Positions 1-8,172 are shown, counted from the stretch's first letter. The stretch is DNA of 37,625 bases from Vicinamibacteraceae bacterium (GCA_012271265.1 JAAXGQ010000064.1:1-37625), one strand, 5' to 3'. Notes: generated from the letters alone by a model not told the origin. Numbers and translations: made by a program.

Positions 1-5
1 CATAG

Positions 6-52
6 GCCGGCGAGGACGCCGGCGCTCCATGGGGCCGGCGCTCCATGGGGCC
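6..52. repeat. Palindromic intergenic element, left-edge copy
   Basis: A perfect stem-loop, GCCGGCG-AGGA-CGCCGGC, occupies 6-23. It is followed by two direct copies, 16 bp apart, of a word containing GCCGGCGCTCCATGGG (from 18 and from 34). The same hairpin plus GCTCCATGG flank recurs at 13097, 13275 and 13453, and inverted at 13162, 13339, 13518, 20207, 20257 and 20307. The element sits just upstream of the symporter gene and probably continues beyond the window edge. Confidence 0.8.
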
Positions 53-66
53 GGGCGTGAGAAGGT

Positions 67-1599
67 ATGCAGCGGCCGTCTCCCGATCGCCGTCCAGCCG
101 CCTTGACCTCGAACCTGAGCCAGACCTTCGTGCTGGTCACCGTCGGGGCCTACCTGCTGGTCCTGCTGCTGCTCGGAGCGCTCGCGTCCCGCCGGGTCAG
201 CGACGCCGCGGACTTCATCGTGGCCGGCCGCCGGTTGGGGATCGGATTCTGCACGTTCACCCTGTTCGCCACCTGGTTCGGGGGCGGCACGCTGATCGGG
301 GCAGCCGGAGCCTCCTACGCCGGCGGCCTGTCCGCCGTGGTCGCGGATCCCTTCGGGGCGGCGCTCTGCCTGCTGCTGGCCGGGGCGTTCTATGTGCGTC
401 TCCTGCGCCGGCTGCGCCTGTTGACCGTGCCGGATTTCTTCCGGCGCCGGTTCGGCCGCGCCGCCGAGATTCTCGCCGCCGCGGCGATCATCCCGGCCTA
501 CATCGGCTGGGTCGGCTCGCAGCTCGTCGCGGTCGGGACGGTGCTCACCGCGGTCGCGGATGTGCCTTTCGTGACCAGCGTCGTGGTGGCCGCGGTCATC
601 ATCGTCGTCTACACCGTGCTCGGCGGGATGTGGGGGGTGACCTTCACCGACTTCTTCCAGGCGGTGGTGCTGATCACCGCGATCGCGGTGCTGCTTCCCA
701 TCGTCCTGACGGCAGCCGGCGGCGCCGGGACGGTGGCGGCCGCCCTCCCCGAGGGACGGCTTCGTTTCGCGCCGACCGGGGGCCTGCTGGAGTGGATGTT
801 CTTCGTGCAGGCCTGGCTGCTCATCGGCCTCGGCAACCTGCCCGGCCAGGATCTCATGCAGCGGGCGCTGAGCTCGAGGAGCGAGCGCGTCGCGCAGTGG
901 AGCGCGTACCTCGGCGGCTCGCTCTATCTCTTCGTGGGGCTCATCCCGGTGGCGCTGGGCATGATCGGCTCGGTGCTGCTTCCGGGGCTGGCCAATCCGG
1001 AGGAGATCGTCCCCCGGCTGGTGCTGTCCTATCTGCCCCCGGTCGGCGTGGCGCTGTTCCTCGGGGCGCTGTTCTCAGCGCTCATGAGCTCCGCCGACAG
1101 CGGCCTGCTTGCCCCGGCCAGCGTCTTCGGGCAGAACATCATCGGCAACCTCCGCCCCGGCCTCACCCCCGGGCAGCAGCTTCTTGTGGTGCGCGGCGGG
1201 GTCGTCGTCTTCTGCGCGCTGGCGCTCGCGGTGGGCCTCTGGTCGGGCAGCGTCTACACGCTGATGGTCGAGTCGTGGACGGTGATGATGGTGGGCCTCT
1301 TCGGTCCGCTCACCCTGGGGATGTACTGGAAGCGGGCGAACGCCCCGGGGGCGGTCGCAGGCATGGCGGCGGGGCTCGGGTCCTGGCTGCTGCTGCTCGC
1401 GGCGGGGCCGGTTCTTGGGGTTCTCACGCCCGGAGCGCTCCCGGAGCTTCCCAATGCGCTTCTCGCCACCCCGGTCTCGCTGGTCGTCACGGTGGTGGTC
1501 TCGGTCGGAACGCAGGGCTCCCACCCGCCCCGGCGGCTCACCGACGTCGAGGGCCGCCCGATCGCGGATCGTGACCGGCTGGGGACGTTGCCGCTGTGA
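67..1599 (+). CDS. Sodium:solute symporter (SSS/SSF family), substrate unknown
   Basis: Predicted inner-membrane Na+-coupled importer of 510 residues, a normal length for the SSF family of LeuT-fold transporters. Long hydrophobic segments run from residues 21-40 to about residue 480, fitting roughly 13 helices. The early motif ADFIVAGRRLG (48-58) followed by ATWFGGGTLIGAA (68-80) is typical of the family, as is the interrupted helix after it. The ATG at 67 has only AAGG one base upstream, so a TTG at 103 is a possible alternative start. The stop overlaps the start of the acetyltransferase gene by 4 nt (GTGA), indicating one transcript and translational coupling. The sequence does not reveal the substrate; the family covers sugars, proline, pantothenate, carboxylates and urea. 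The family call is secure. Confidence 0.93.
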   Translation: MQRPSPDRRPAALTSNLSQTFVLVTVGAYLLVLLLLGALASRRVSDAADFIVAGRRLGIGFCTFTLFATWFGGGTLIGAAGASYAGGLSAVVADPFGAALCLLLAGAFYVRLLRRLRLLTVPDFFRRRFGRAAEILAAAAIIPAYIGWVGSQLVAVGTVLTAVADVPFVTSVVVAAVIIVVYTVLGGMWGVTFTDFFQAVVLITAIAVLLPIVLTAAGGAGTVAAALPEGRLRFAPTGGLLEWMFFVQAWLLIGLGNLPGQDLMQRALSSRSERVAQWSAYLGGSLYLFVGLIPVALGMIGSVLLPGLANPEEIVPRLVLSYLPPVGVALFLGALFSALMSSADSGLLAPASVFGQNIIGNLRPGLTPGQQLLVVRGGVVVFCALALAVGLWSGSVYTLMVESWTVMMVGLFGPLTLGMYWKRANAPGAVAGMAAGLGSWLLLLAAGPVLGVLTPGALPELPNALLATPVSLVVTVVVSVGTQGSHPPRRLTDVEGRPIADRDRLGTLPL

Positions 1600-2240
1600 G
1601 AGCTGCGGCCCTGCCTCGCGGGGCCGGCTGGCGGGTGACCCGGACGGCGGCGGGGCACGCCGGCGCGCTGGCCGAACTGCAGCGCATCGTCTTTCCGACC
1701 CTCGCTCCGGAGGAATGGTTCGAGGCGCGCCACTACCGCCGGCACGTCGCGGTCTTCCCCGAGGGGCAGTTCGCGGTGCTCGCTGCGGGGACCCCGGAGA
1801 CACCGGTGGCCGCCACCACGACCCTGCGGCTGCGCTTCGACCCGGCGCACCCGCAGCACCGGTTCCCCGAGATCCTGGGCGGGCGGGGGTTGGGGGCGCA
1901 TGATCCCGAGGGGCCGTGGCTCTACGGGGCGGACCTGGGGGTCCACCCGGCGTGGCGGCGGCGGGGACTGGCGGCGGCGCTCTACGAGGCCCGGCAGGGG
2001 ACGGTGCGGCGGTTGGGGCTGGCCGGGCAGCTCACCGTGGGGATGCTGAACGGCTACGGCGCGGTTGCCGGGCGGGTGTCGGCGGAGGATTACTACCAGC
2101 GGGTGGTGCGCGGTGAGGTGTTTGATCCCACGGTCTCGGTGCAGTTGCGGCTGGGGTTTCGGGCGGAGGGTCTGATTCCGGACTATGTCCGGGATCCGCG
2201 CTGCGGGAACTGCGGGGTGCTGCTGATTCGGGCGCGGTAG
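1596..2240 (+). CDS. GNAT-family N-acetyltransferase
   Basis: Soluble 214-residue protein with the acetyl-CoA-binding motif A of GNAT enzymes: the strand LYGADLGVHPAW (109-120) followed by R121-R-R-G-L-A126, matching R/Q-x-x-G-x-G/A, and the helix LAAALYEAR. The rest of the domain (a beta-rich region around 50-80 and a C-terminal part ending in CGNCGVLLIRAR) is less diagnostic, and the acceptor substrate is unknown. The GTG start overlaps the symporter stop by 4 nt, so the two proteins are probably made together and the enzyme may act on what the symporter brings in (inference). The Cys-Gly-Asn-Cys pair near the C-terminus could be structural. The next gene is convergent. Confidence 0.85.
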   Translation: MRAAALPRGAGWRVTRTAAGHAGALAELQRIVFPTLAPEEWFEARHYRRHVAVFPEGQFAVLAAGTPETPVAATTTLRLRFDPAHPQHRFPEILGGRGLGAHDPEGPWLYGADLGVHPAWRRRGLAAALYEARQGTVRRLGLAGQLTVGMLNGYGAVAGRVSAEDYYQRVVRGEVFDPTVSVQLRLGFRAEGLIPDYVRDPRCGNCGVLLIRAR

Positions 2241-2303
2241 CGGAAACGGGACGGGGCGCACCGGGAGCACGGGCCCCACCGGGAGCGCTGCCGCGCTCGA
2301 CGC
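2241..2303. repeat. Short GC-rich direct repeat in a convergent gap
   Basis: The gap between the convergent acetyltransferase and dehydrogenase genes holds two close copies of CACCGGGAGC. The 17-bp word ACGGGCCCCACCGGGAG (2269-2285) recurs exactly at 19452-19468, in another intergenic gap. A related form lies at about 20135-20147 beside the palindromic array there. Confidence 0.55.
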
Positions 2304-3332
2304 CTACGGCGAGCCGGTTCGCTGGCGGTAGGCGGAGGTTTCGTACACCTCCGGATTGACGCAGTTGGGGGCGGGCTCGCGACGGAGATGGGCGATCGCG
2401 TTTTCGGCGCACATGGTGGCCATGCGGTCGCGGGTGGCGACGCTAGCGCTCGCGATGTGGGGGAGCATGACCACCCCGTCGAGCTCGGCGAGGCCCGGCT
2501 CGAACGCGGGCTCGCGCTCGAAGACATCGAGACCGGCGCCGGCGATCTCGCCGCCTCGGATCGCATCCACCAGGGCCGCCTCGTCCACGACCGGTCCCCG
2601 GGCGGTGTTGATGAGGTAGGCGGTCGCCTTCATCCTGCGGAACGCCGCCGCCCCGAAGAGGTGGTGGGTGGTGGGATTCAGGTCCGTGTGGATCGTTACG
2701 AAATCGCTGGCAGCGAGGAGGTCGTCGAATTCGGCGTACTCCACGTCGTCGCGGGCCTCGATCAGCGCCTTCATCGGCGGGTCGTGGGCGAGGACGCGCA
2801 TCTCGAATCCCTGGGCGCGGCGATGCATGCCCTGCCCGATCCTCCCGAAGCCCACGATGCCGAGCACCTTGCGCCGGCCGTCGCCGCCCCGGCTGACGTC
2901 GGCGCCGAGCATGAGCGACGGACCCCAGATGCGGTACTTCCCGGCGCGCATGTAGCGGTCGGCGGGCACGATCCGGCGCGCCACCGACATGAGCAGCGTC
3001 CAGGCGAGGTCGGCGGTCGTGTCGGTGAGGACACCGGGGGTGTTCGACACCGGAATCCCGAGCCCCGTGGCCGCCGCCACGTCCACGTTGTTGAAGCCGA
3101 CGGCGTAGTTGGCCACGCCCAGCAGGCGAGGATTGCTCTCGAGGAGCTCCCGGTCCACCGCTTCGGTCAGGAGCGAGACGTGCACGTCGGCGCTCCGCGC
3201 CCCGGCGAGCACCGCCTCCCGAGGCGTCGAGTCGGTGGGGCCGGTGGGCGCCACCTCCACCTCGTCGGCGGCGCCGCGGAGCAGGGCAAGCCCGGCCTCG
3301 GGGATCGGGCGGGTGACGAAGATGCGGCTCAT
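2304..3332 (-). CDS. D-isomer-specific 2-hydroxyacid dehydrogenase (glyoxylate/hydroxypyruvate reductase-like)
   Basis: 342-residue NAD(P)-dependent oxidoreductase that reversibly reduces a 2-keto acid to the D-2-hydroxy acid. The nucleotide-binding Rossmann motif is G161-FGRIG166. The three family catalytic residues are present at the usual spacing: R245 in NTARGP, E274 in FEREP and H292 in PHIASAS. The N-terminal substrate domain has VANYAVGFNNVDVAAA (73-88), most like glyoxylate/D-glycerate dehydrogenases. The frame stays open far upstream, but the ATG at 3332 is correct because the protein then begins with the usual MSRIFVTRPIP. That ATG overlaps the stop of the aminotransferase gene by 4 nt. 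Co-translation with an aminotransferase suggests a transamination-then-reduction route, for instance around glyoxylate, hydroxypyruvate or an amino-acid-derived keto acid. The exact substrate is not determined. Confidence 0.92.
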   Translation of the reverse strand: MSRIFVTRPIPEAGLALLRGAADEVEVAPTGPTDSTPREAVLAGARSADVHVSLLTEAVDRELLESNPRLLGVANYAVGFNNVDVAAATGLGIPVSNTPGVLTDTTADLAWTLLMSVARRIVPADRYMRAGKYRIWGPSLMLGADVSRGGDGRRKVLGIVGFGRIGQGMHRRAQGFEMRVLAHDPPMKALIEARDDVEYAEFDDLLAASDFVTIHTDLNPTTHHLFGAAAFRRMKATAYLINTARGPVVDEAALVDAIRGGEIAGAGLDVFEREPAFEPGLAELDGVVMLPHIASASVATRDRMATMCAENAIAHLRREPAPNCVNPEVYETSAYRQRTGSP

Positions 3333-4636
3333 GCGGCGACTCCCAGTGCAGTCGGGTCGGCAAGGAACCGCCGGAATCCCCCGGTGTCGGCCACGCCGGC
3401 GGCGATGCGGCGGATGCCCTCCCGGATCGAGTCCATGTCGGTGGCGTAGGAAAGACGCAGGTAGTGCTCCCCCTCGCTGTCGAGCACGCCGAAGCTCCGC
3501 CGCTCGACGAGCGCCACCCCGTGGTAGTAGAGGAGGAAGCGGGAGACCAGGGTGGCCGGGCTGGTCTTTGGCTGCTCCGCCTCCGGGAGCGCCTCGAAAG
3601 CGGGGGTCGCCCCGAGCGAACGGCAGACGCCCGAGATGTTGGGGAAGGCGTAGAACGCCCCCAGCGGATTCGCGCAGGTCACCCCGGGGATGGCGTTCAG
3701 CGCCGGCACCACGTAGTCGCGGCGGCGGCGGAACTCGGCCACCATGTCGGCGACGATCTCGAAGGTCGTGGGGTTTTCGACCGCTTCGCGGGCGGCCTGC
3801 TGGACGAACGGCGGCACGCAACTGACGGTGTTGATGTTCAGTTGCTTGAAGCGCTGCGCCTCCTCGGCCGTCGGCAGGACGCACCAGCCGAGCCGCCACC
3901 CGGTCATCGCGTAGCCCTTGGAGTGGCCGCTGGCGATGATCGTCCGCTCCGCCATCCCCGAGATCGAAGCCATCGAAACGTGCTCGAAGCCGTCGAAGGT
4001 GATGTGCTCGTAGATCTCGTCGGAGTAGATCCGGATATCGGGGCGGGCGCGCTCCCTGACCAGTGCGGCCACCTCCTCGAGCAGGCTCTTCGGAAGGACG
4101 CCGCCGGTGGGATTCGAGGGCGAGCAGAGAAGCAGGATCTTCGTCTTCTCTGTGAGCACCCGGTCGAGGTCCTCGGCGGTGAAGGCGAAGCCCCGGTCCT
4201 CGCGGAGCTGGAGCGGCTTCCGCACGCCTCCGAGGTAGGTCACCCAGGACTCGTAGATCGGGAACCCGGGGTTGGGGTAGATGACCTCGTCGCCGGGATC
4301 GAGATAGGCGGTCATCGTGTAGCCGATGGCCGGCTTCGCCCCAGCGAGCACGATGACCCGGTCCGGGGTCACCTCGATGCCCCGGGTCCGCGACACGTAG
4401 GCGGCGAGGGCTTCCCGCAGTTCGGGGAGGCCGGCGGGGTCGCAGTAGTGGGTGTCGCCTCGGCGGATGGCCGCGATGCCGGCCTCGTTGATGTGGGGGG
4501 CGCTGTCGAAATCGGGCTCGCCCACGGTGAAGGGGATGACGTGCACCCCCCGGGCGCGGGCCCGGGCGATGTCCTCGCCGATCTTGAAGGCGTTTTCGGT
4601 CCCCATCTGGCCGAATTGCCGGGAAAGGAGTGGCAT
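3329..4636 (-). CDS. Class I/II pyridoxal-phosphate aminotransferase
   Basis: 435-residue fold-type I aminotransferase of the aspartate aminotransferase superfamily. Visible family features are the substrate-domain start GEPDFDSAPHI (39-49), N175 in CSPSNPTGG, D206 and Y209 in YSDEIYE, the Schiff-base lysine K240 in SGHSKGYAMTGWR, and R248 just after it. A C-terminal arginine is expected in LRLSYATDMDSI. It is about 40 residues longer than typical members because of an insert around 340-370 and a C-terminal tail. The amino donor and acceptor cannot be assigned; aspartate, alanine and branched-chain substrates are all possible. The gene is first in a two-gene unit and its TGA overlaps the dehydrogenase ATG. 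It is divergent from the exported-protein gene at 4831. Confidence 0.92.
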   Translation of the reverse strand: MPLLSRQFGQMGTENAFKIGEDIARARARGVHVIPFTVGEPDFDSAPHINEAGIAAIRRGDTHYCDPAGLPELREALAAYVSRTRGIEVTPDRVIVLAGAKPAIGYTMTAYLDPGDEVIYPNPGFPIYESWVTYLGGVRKPLQLREDRGFAFTAEDLDRVLTEKTKILLLCSPSNPTGGVLPKSLLEEVAALVRERARPDIRIYSDEIYEHITFDGFEHVSMASISGMAERTIIASGHSKGYAMTGWRLGWCVLPTAEEAQRFKQLNINTVSCVPPFVQQAAREAVENPTTFEIVADMVAEFRRRRDYVVPALNAIPGVTCANPLGAFYAFPNISGVCRSLGATPAFEALPEAEQPKTSPATLVSRFLLYYHGVALVERRSFGVLDSEGEHYLRLSYATDMDSIREGIRRIAAGVADTGGFRRFLADPTALGVAA

Positions 4637-4796
4637 GCGGTCGGACCTCGGACTGGTGCTCCGGATGAATCGGAAAGTGGTTGCGCCAGCCGTCGGATTG
4701 CGAAGCCTTGGGGGGCGGAGGCCGGAGGCGCGGGAGCCCGGAAAGGCGCGGGAATCATACGCAGCGACCGTCCCCGGACCATCCCCCCGGTTCAGT

Positions 4797-4811
4797 AGAA
4801 TCAGTGATTCT
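4797..4811. promoter_or_regulatory. Perfect 7-bp palindrome in a divergent gap (possible operator)
   Basis: AGAATCA-G-TGATTCT is a perfect inverted repeat with a one-base centre. It is one of the few AT-rich patches in the 194-bp gap between the aminotransferase (minus) and the exported protein (plus). It ends 19 bp before the ATG at 4831. TAGAAT at 4796-4801 resembles a -10 box, but no convincing -35 lies upstream. Binding by a dimeric regulator is inference. Confidence 0.4.
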
Positions 4812-4830
4812 GTGCATGGTGGGACGTGAG

Positions 4831-6315
4831 ATGGTGATGCGGGCGACGGGCCTTCGCCGGTGGCGGCGCCTCGGGCGGGGGCACGTTCTCGGCCTGGCGG
4901 CCGTCCTGTCGCTGCCCGGCTTCGGTGAGGCCGCGGGGCAGCCGTCCGAACGCGCCGGCGAGCGGCAGCAAGCCCCGGAAGTGAAGCCGGCGCCGCCCGA
5001 CGAGGCGGATCCGGCGGCGTATCCCTTCGTCATCGTCGAGGACGTGACGCTCGGGACCGAGCCGGCCAGCGCCGACGTGACCGGGCAGCTCGGCGTTCCG
5101 GACGAGGACTACATCCCGGAGGTCTTCCAGTACCGCCGGCGCGGGGCCCAGCCGACCCAGGCCGAGCTCGGCGGCGAACACCGCTCCGCGGCCCTGACCG
5201 AGTTCCGGATCCTGGATAAGGCCGTGGAACCGGGCGAAACGGTCCGGGCCATCGCCCGGGTGGAGCCGGCCTTCGAGAAGGGACGGCGGTTCGTGGCGGA
5301 GTTCTGGAGCCAGGAATACGGGCGCGCCGCGGTGATCTACGTCAACTTCAAGCCGCACGGCTCGGACAGGAACCTCTACCTCGGCCGCGGCAAGGTGGAC
5401 CGTCACCATCCCGGCGGCCGCTACAACGCCGGCTCGACGATGATCACCGATGAGCACGGCCACAAGAAGGCGTACTCCTCCGAGTTCAATCCGGTGATGC
5501 GCGCCGAAGACGGCAGCCCGGCCTACTTCGTGGTGGCGGACAACCCGCTCGCCGACGTGACCCCGCCGACGCTGCGATCCCTCGAGGTGCTCACCCCGGC
5601 GGTCGGTCCCGGCGAAACGATCCGGGTCGAGGCGTTCGCCGACGACAACCTCGCCGGCCCCACCCAGGCGCGGGTGGTCTTCGTGAGCCCATCCGGAAAC
5701 CGGGCGGTGCGGGCGGACCTCATCGGGGATTCGCGCCAGCCCGGGCGGTTCCTCGGGGCGTTCACCGTGCCCCCCTGGTACGAGGGGGGACTCTGGCGGG
5801 CCCAGAAGGTGGAGCTCTACGACGCCGCCCGGAACGGGGCGCTGATCTTCGCCGCGACCGCTCCGGAGCTCATGGGCGCGGTGGTCCAGGTGGAGGAGGA
5901 TCCGGCGCTCCGCGACGACGAGCCGCCGGTGCTGCTCGCTCTGGAACTGCCGCTGCGCCAGCTTCCCGGGGCCGCGACGTTGCCGGTGGCCGCGCTCGTC
6001 GAGGACAACCGGAGCGGAGTGGACAAGGTCTACGTCTCGTTCCAGAGCCCGAGCGGCGCGGACCTGATCCGGGTCGAGCTGGTCAGCCGCAATCCGCCGC
6101 TGAACCGTCCTTCGCTCGTGCCCCAGCCGAACGTCTTCCGGGGCACGCTCCGGCTCGAAGCGTGGCGGGAACGCGGCGAGTACCGCGTGTCCCGGGTGAA
6201 CCTGTCCGACCGGGCCCGGAACTACCGCAACCTGAACCCGGCCCGGGACGAGGAGGTGCGCGGCCTGGCGGTGGTGTTCGAGGACACGAGCGCGCAGGGA
6301 GGGAGTCCGCGATGA
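4831..6315 (+). CDS. Exported protein with two similar C-terminal Ig-like segments, unknown function
   Basis: 494-residue protein with a Sec-type signal peptide: an arginine-rich start (residues 4-17), a hydrophobic core HVLGLAAVLSLPGFG and a likely cleavage after AAG near residue 36. A Pro/Glu-rich linker follows. The C-terminal half holds two similar beta-rich segments: about 241-350, opening with TPPTLRSLEVLTP and containing VFVSPSGNRAVRADL, and about 360-480, opening with EPPVLLALELPL and containing VSFQSPSGADLIRVEL. Shared features are the D-x-x-P-P opening, the A-x-V/A-D-N/D-N centre and the F-x-S-P-S-G strand. They resemble Ig-like or cadherin-like modules. I do not recognise a named family. 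An ATG at 4816 is an alternative start. The stop overlaps the next start (ATGA), so it is co-translated with the Tat-exported phosphatase-fold protein and probably works with it outside the membrane. Confidence 0.75.
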   Translation: MVMRATGLRRWRRLGRGHVLGLAAVLSLPGFGEAAGQPSERAGERQQAPEVKPAPPDEADPAAYPFVIVEDVTLGTEPASADVTGQLGVPDEDYIPEVFQYRRRGAQPTQAELGGEHRSAALTEFRILDKAVEPGETVRAIARVEPAFEKGRRFVAEFWSQEYGRAAVIYVNFKPHGSDRNLYLGRGKVDRHHPGGRYNAGSTMITDEHGHKKAYSSEFNPVMRAEDGSPAYFVVADNPLADVTPPTLRSLEVLTPAVGPGETIRVEAFADDNLAGPTQARVVFVSPSGNRAVRADLIGDSRQPGRFLGAFTVPPWYEGGLWRAQKVELYDAARNGALIFAATAPELMGAVVQVEEDPALRDDEPPVLLALELPLRQLPGAATLPVAALVEDNRSGVDKVYVSFQSPSGADLIRVELVSRNPPLNRPSLVPQPNVFRGTLRLEAWRERGEYRVSRVNLSDRARNYRNLNPARDEEVRGLAVVFEDTSAQGGSPR

Positions 6316-7550
6316 GCATGGACCGCCGCCGCTTTCTGGGCACAGCCGCCGCGGCCGCCGCCGGGCTCGGAGGCGCCGGGGCCCAGCGCCTCTTCGCGGC
6401 CGCGCCGGAGCGGGTGGGGACCGTCCCCGACCGCAGCCTCCGGACGAAGCACCTGGTGGTCATCCTCTACGGGAACGGCTGCCGGAAGAAGGACACCGTG
6501 GAGGACCCGGAGCACTCCCCCCACATGGCGCGGATGATGCGCGCCGGGAGCGTCTTCACGGAGGACTTCGGCGAAACGGCGAACCTCCACGGCTACATGT
6601 ACACCGAGATGCTCACCGGGCGGGAGACGGTCTCCGAGCATCCGCTCTTCCCCACCTGGACCGAGACGGTCCGCAAGGAACTGGGGGGATCGCCGAACGA
6701 CTACTGGATGCTCCAGGGCGTCAGCTATTACCGGTCGTGGGTCTATGACCGGAAGCACTGGAGCGCCCACCCCGACGGCGGGCTGGAGTTCGGCGCCAAC
6801 TCGCTCACCATGAACAAGCTGTTCCCCGACGGCCCGCCCCCCACGCCGAGGCCATCCCCGGCGGAACTCGTGCGGAGGAACATCGAGCCCGGACTCGGCC
6901 ACACGAAGGCCACGCTCAAAGACCTGGAAGACTGGCTCGCGGACGCCGCCGCCCGGCGGGTGGACACCCCGGCCTCGACGAAGACCTCGCTGGTGGACCG
7001 CGAGGTGCCCCTCGGCGACGGGCAGTGCTTCGAGATCGCGAAGCACCTGCTTCGGGACTTCCGCCCGAAGCTCATCACGATCCAGATGCTGGCGCTCGAC
7101 GACGCGCACGCCGACGCCGGCTTCTGGGACTACGACACCGATTACGAGCAGTACCGACGGCACATCGCCGCCACCGACGAGCTGATCGGGAACCTCCACG
7201 ATTTCATCCAGAACGACCCGTACCTGCGTGAGACCACGTCCATCCTGCTACGCCCCGAGTGCGGGCGGGACGACGAGGTCAACGTCTACGGGCAGCTTCA
7301 TCACTCCCAGGGGAACTACTACGCCCACAACGTGTGGACGCTCGGGGTCGGACCCGACTTCCGCCGGGGCGCGGCCTTTGGCGAACAGGTGATGCGGCGT
7401 GACCTTTGCCCCACTGTCGTCTACCTGCTCACGGGAAGGGATATTGCCCGCCATGTCACCGGATCGGTTCGCACCCAGATGTTCCGCGAGGAACACCGTC
7501 TGCCCCCCTACGTCCTTCGGGACCGCTTCGGAAACCCGGTCTCCGCCTGA
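6312..7550 (+). CDS. Tat-exported alkaline phosphatase-superfamily protein
   Basis: 412 residues, starting at an ATG that overlaps the previous stop and lies just after a GGGAGGGAG ribosome-binding site. The twin-arginine signal D4-RRRFLG10 is followed by an alanine/glycine-rich hydrophobic stretch, so the protein is exported folded, probably with bound metal. The body looks like the alkaline phosphatase/sulfatase fold and the DUF1501-type exported proteins: a first strand HLVVILYGNG, a segment LDDAHADAGFWDYDTDYEQY, a helix containing IAATDELIGNLHDF, and a late strand SILLRPECGRDDEVN with a downstream HHSQG. Several Asp and His residues could bind metal, but I cannot identify the nucleophile Ser or Thr with confidence. 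Substrate unknown. The upstream partner carries Ig-like segments; the downstream gene overlaps by 98 nt. Confidence 0.75.
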   Translation: MSMDRRRFLGTAAAAAAGLGGAGAQRLFAAAPERVGTVPDRSLRTKHLVVILYGNGCRKKDTVEDPEHSPHMARMMRAGSVFTEDFGETANLHGYMYTEMLTGRETVSEHPLFPTWTETVRKELGGSPNDYWMLQGVSYYRSWVYDRKHWSAHPDGGLEFGANSLTMNKLFPDGPPPTPRPSPAELVRRNIEPGLGHTKATLKDLEDWLADAAARRVDTPASTKTSLVDREVPLGDGQCFEIAKHLLRDFRPKLITIQMLALDDAHADAGFWDYDTDYEQYRRHIAATDELIGNLHDFIQNDPYLRETTSILLRPECGRDDEVNVYGQLHHSQGNYYAHNVWTLGVGPDFRRGAAFGEQVMRRDLCPTVVYLLTGRDIARHVTGSVRTQMFREEHRLPPYVLRDRFGNPVSA

Positions 7551-8172
7551 GCCGCCAGCCGGGCGTTCGTCTCGGCGCGGGTTCCGGCTCGCCGCCGCGG
7601 CGCTCATCGGGAGCGTCGCCTTGCTCGCCGGCTCCGCGGCCGGAGCCGCACCGGTTGGCGAGGCGTCGCAGCAGCCTTCGCTGATCGAGGCGGCGCGGAA
7701 GAACCGCGAGCGGATCCGCGCCCAGCGGGCGCGCCGCGGGGTGTCCGTCCTGACCCGCGACGCGGACCTTGGCAGGGCTCGGGGCGGCGAGGGCGAGGCT
7801 GCGACAGCCCCGTCCCCGGAGGGTGCGGGCCCCGAACCAGAGGCTGCGGGTCCCGAACCGGACGCGGCCGCCCCGGCGCCGGAGGCGGGCGAAGTCAAGG
7901 ATCGGGCGCCGCCGGCCGAGCCGGACCGGGCCGAACGCATCGCCGCGCTGCGGGAGCGCCTCCTCGACATCGAGGCGTCGCTCGCGGCCATCGGAGCGAG
8001 CGGCCTCCCCTACGCCACCCGCGATCCCAACCGGTTCCGGAGCGGTTTCGACGCGGCGCGCCTCCGCGCCGAACAGGAGGAGATTCGGGAGGAACTGCGG
8101 GAGCTCACCGTGAGTCCGGAGTCGCCGCCCGCCCGAGGGGAGCCGGGTCCACAGCCTGGAGGAGCTGGGTAA
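7453..8172 (+). CDS. Exported coiled-coil protein, acidobacterial type, unknown function
   Basis: 239 residues if translation starts at ATG 7453, which lies 98 nt inside the previous gene; I found no in-frame ATG or GTG nearer the signal peptide. The order is an Arg/Ser/Pro-rich N-terminus, a signal-peptide core (RLAAAALIGSVALLAGSAAG), a charged helix (SLIEAARKNRERIRAQRA) ending in VSVLTRDADL, an Ala/Pro/Glu low-complexity linker, and a coiled coil (RIAALRERLLDIEASLAAIG, then RLRAEQEEIREELREL) around the conserved-looking phrase LPYATRDPNRFRSGFD. I associate this layout with small secreted proteins common in Acidobacteria (recollection, not a search). The TAA stop lies inside the first clear copy of the downstream 21-bp repeat. 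The long N-region makes the exact start uncertain. Confidence 0.65.
   Translation: MSPDRFAPRCSARNTVCPPTSFGTASETRSPPEPPAGRSSRRGFRLAAAALIGSVALLAGSAAGAAPVGEASQQPSLIEAARKNRERIRAQRARRGVSVLTRDADLGRARGGEGEAATAPSPEGAGPEPEAAGPEPDAAAPAPEAGEVKDRAPPAEPDRAERIAALRERLLDIEASLAAIGASGLPYATRDPNRFRSGFDAARLRAEQEEIREELRELTVSPESPPARGEPGPQPGGAG

Noticed and set aside
45-1574. 509-codon plus-strand frame overlapping the symporter
   Set aside because: Arg/Pro/Gly-rich shadow; the other frame encodes a clear membrane transporter.
3333-3899. N-terminal extension of the hydroxyacid dehydrogenase into a fusion protein
   Set aside because: The extension is the shadow of the aminotransferase gene; the true start at 3332 gives a standard N-terminus and a 4-nt overlap.
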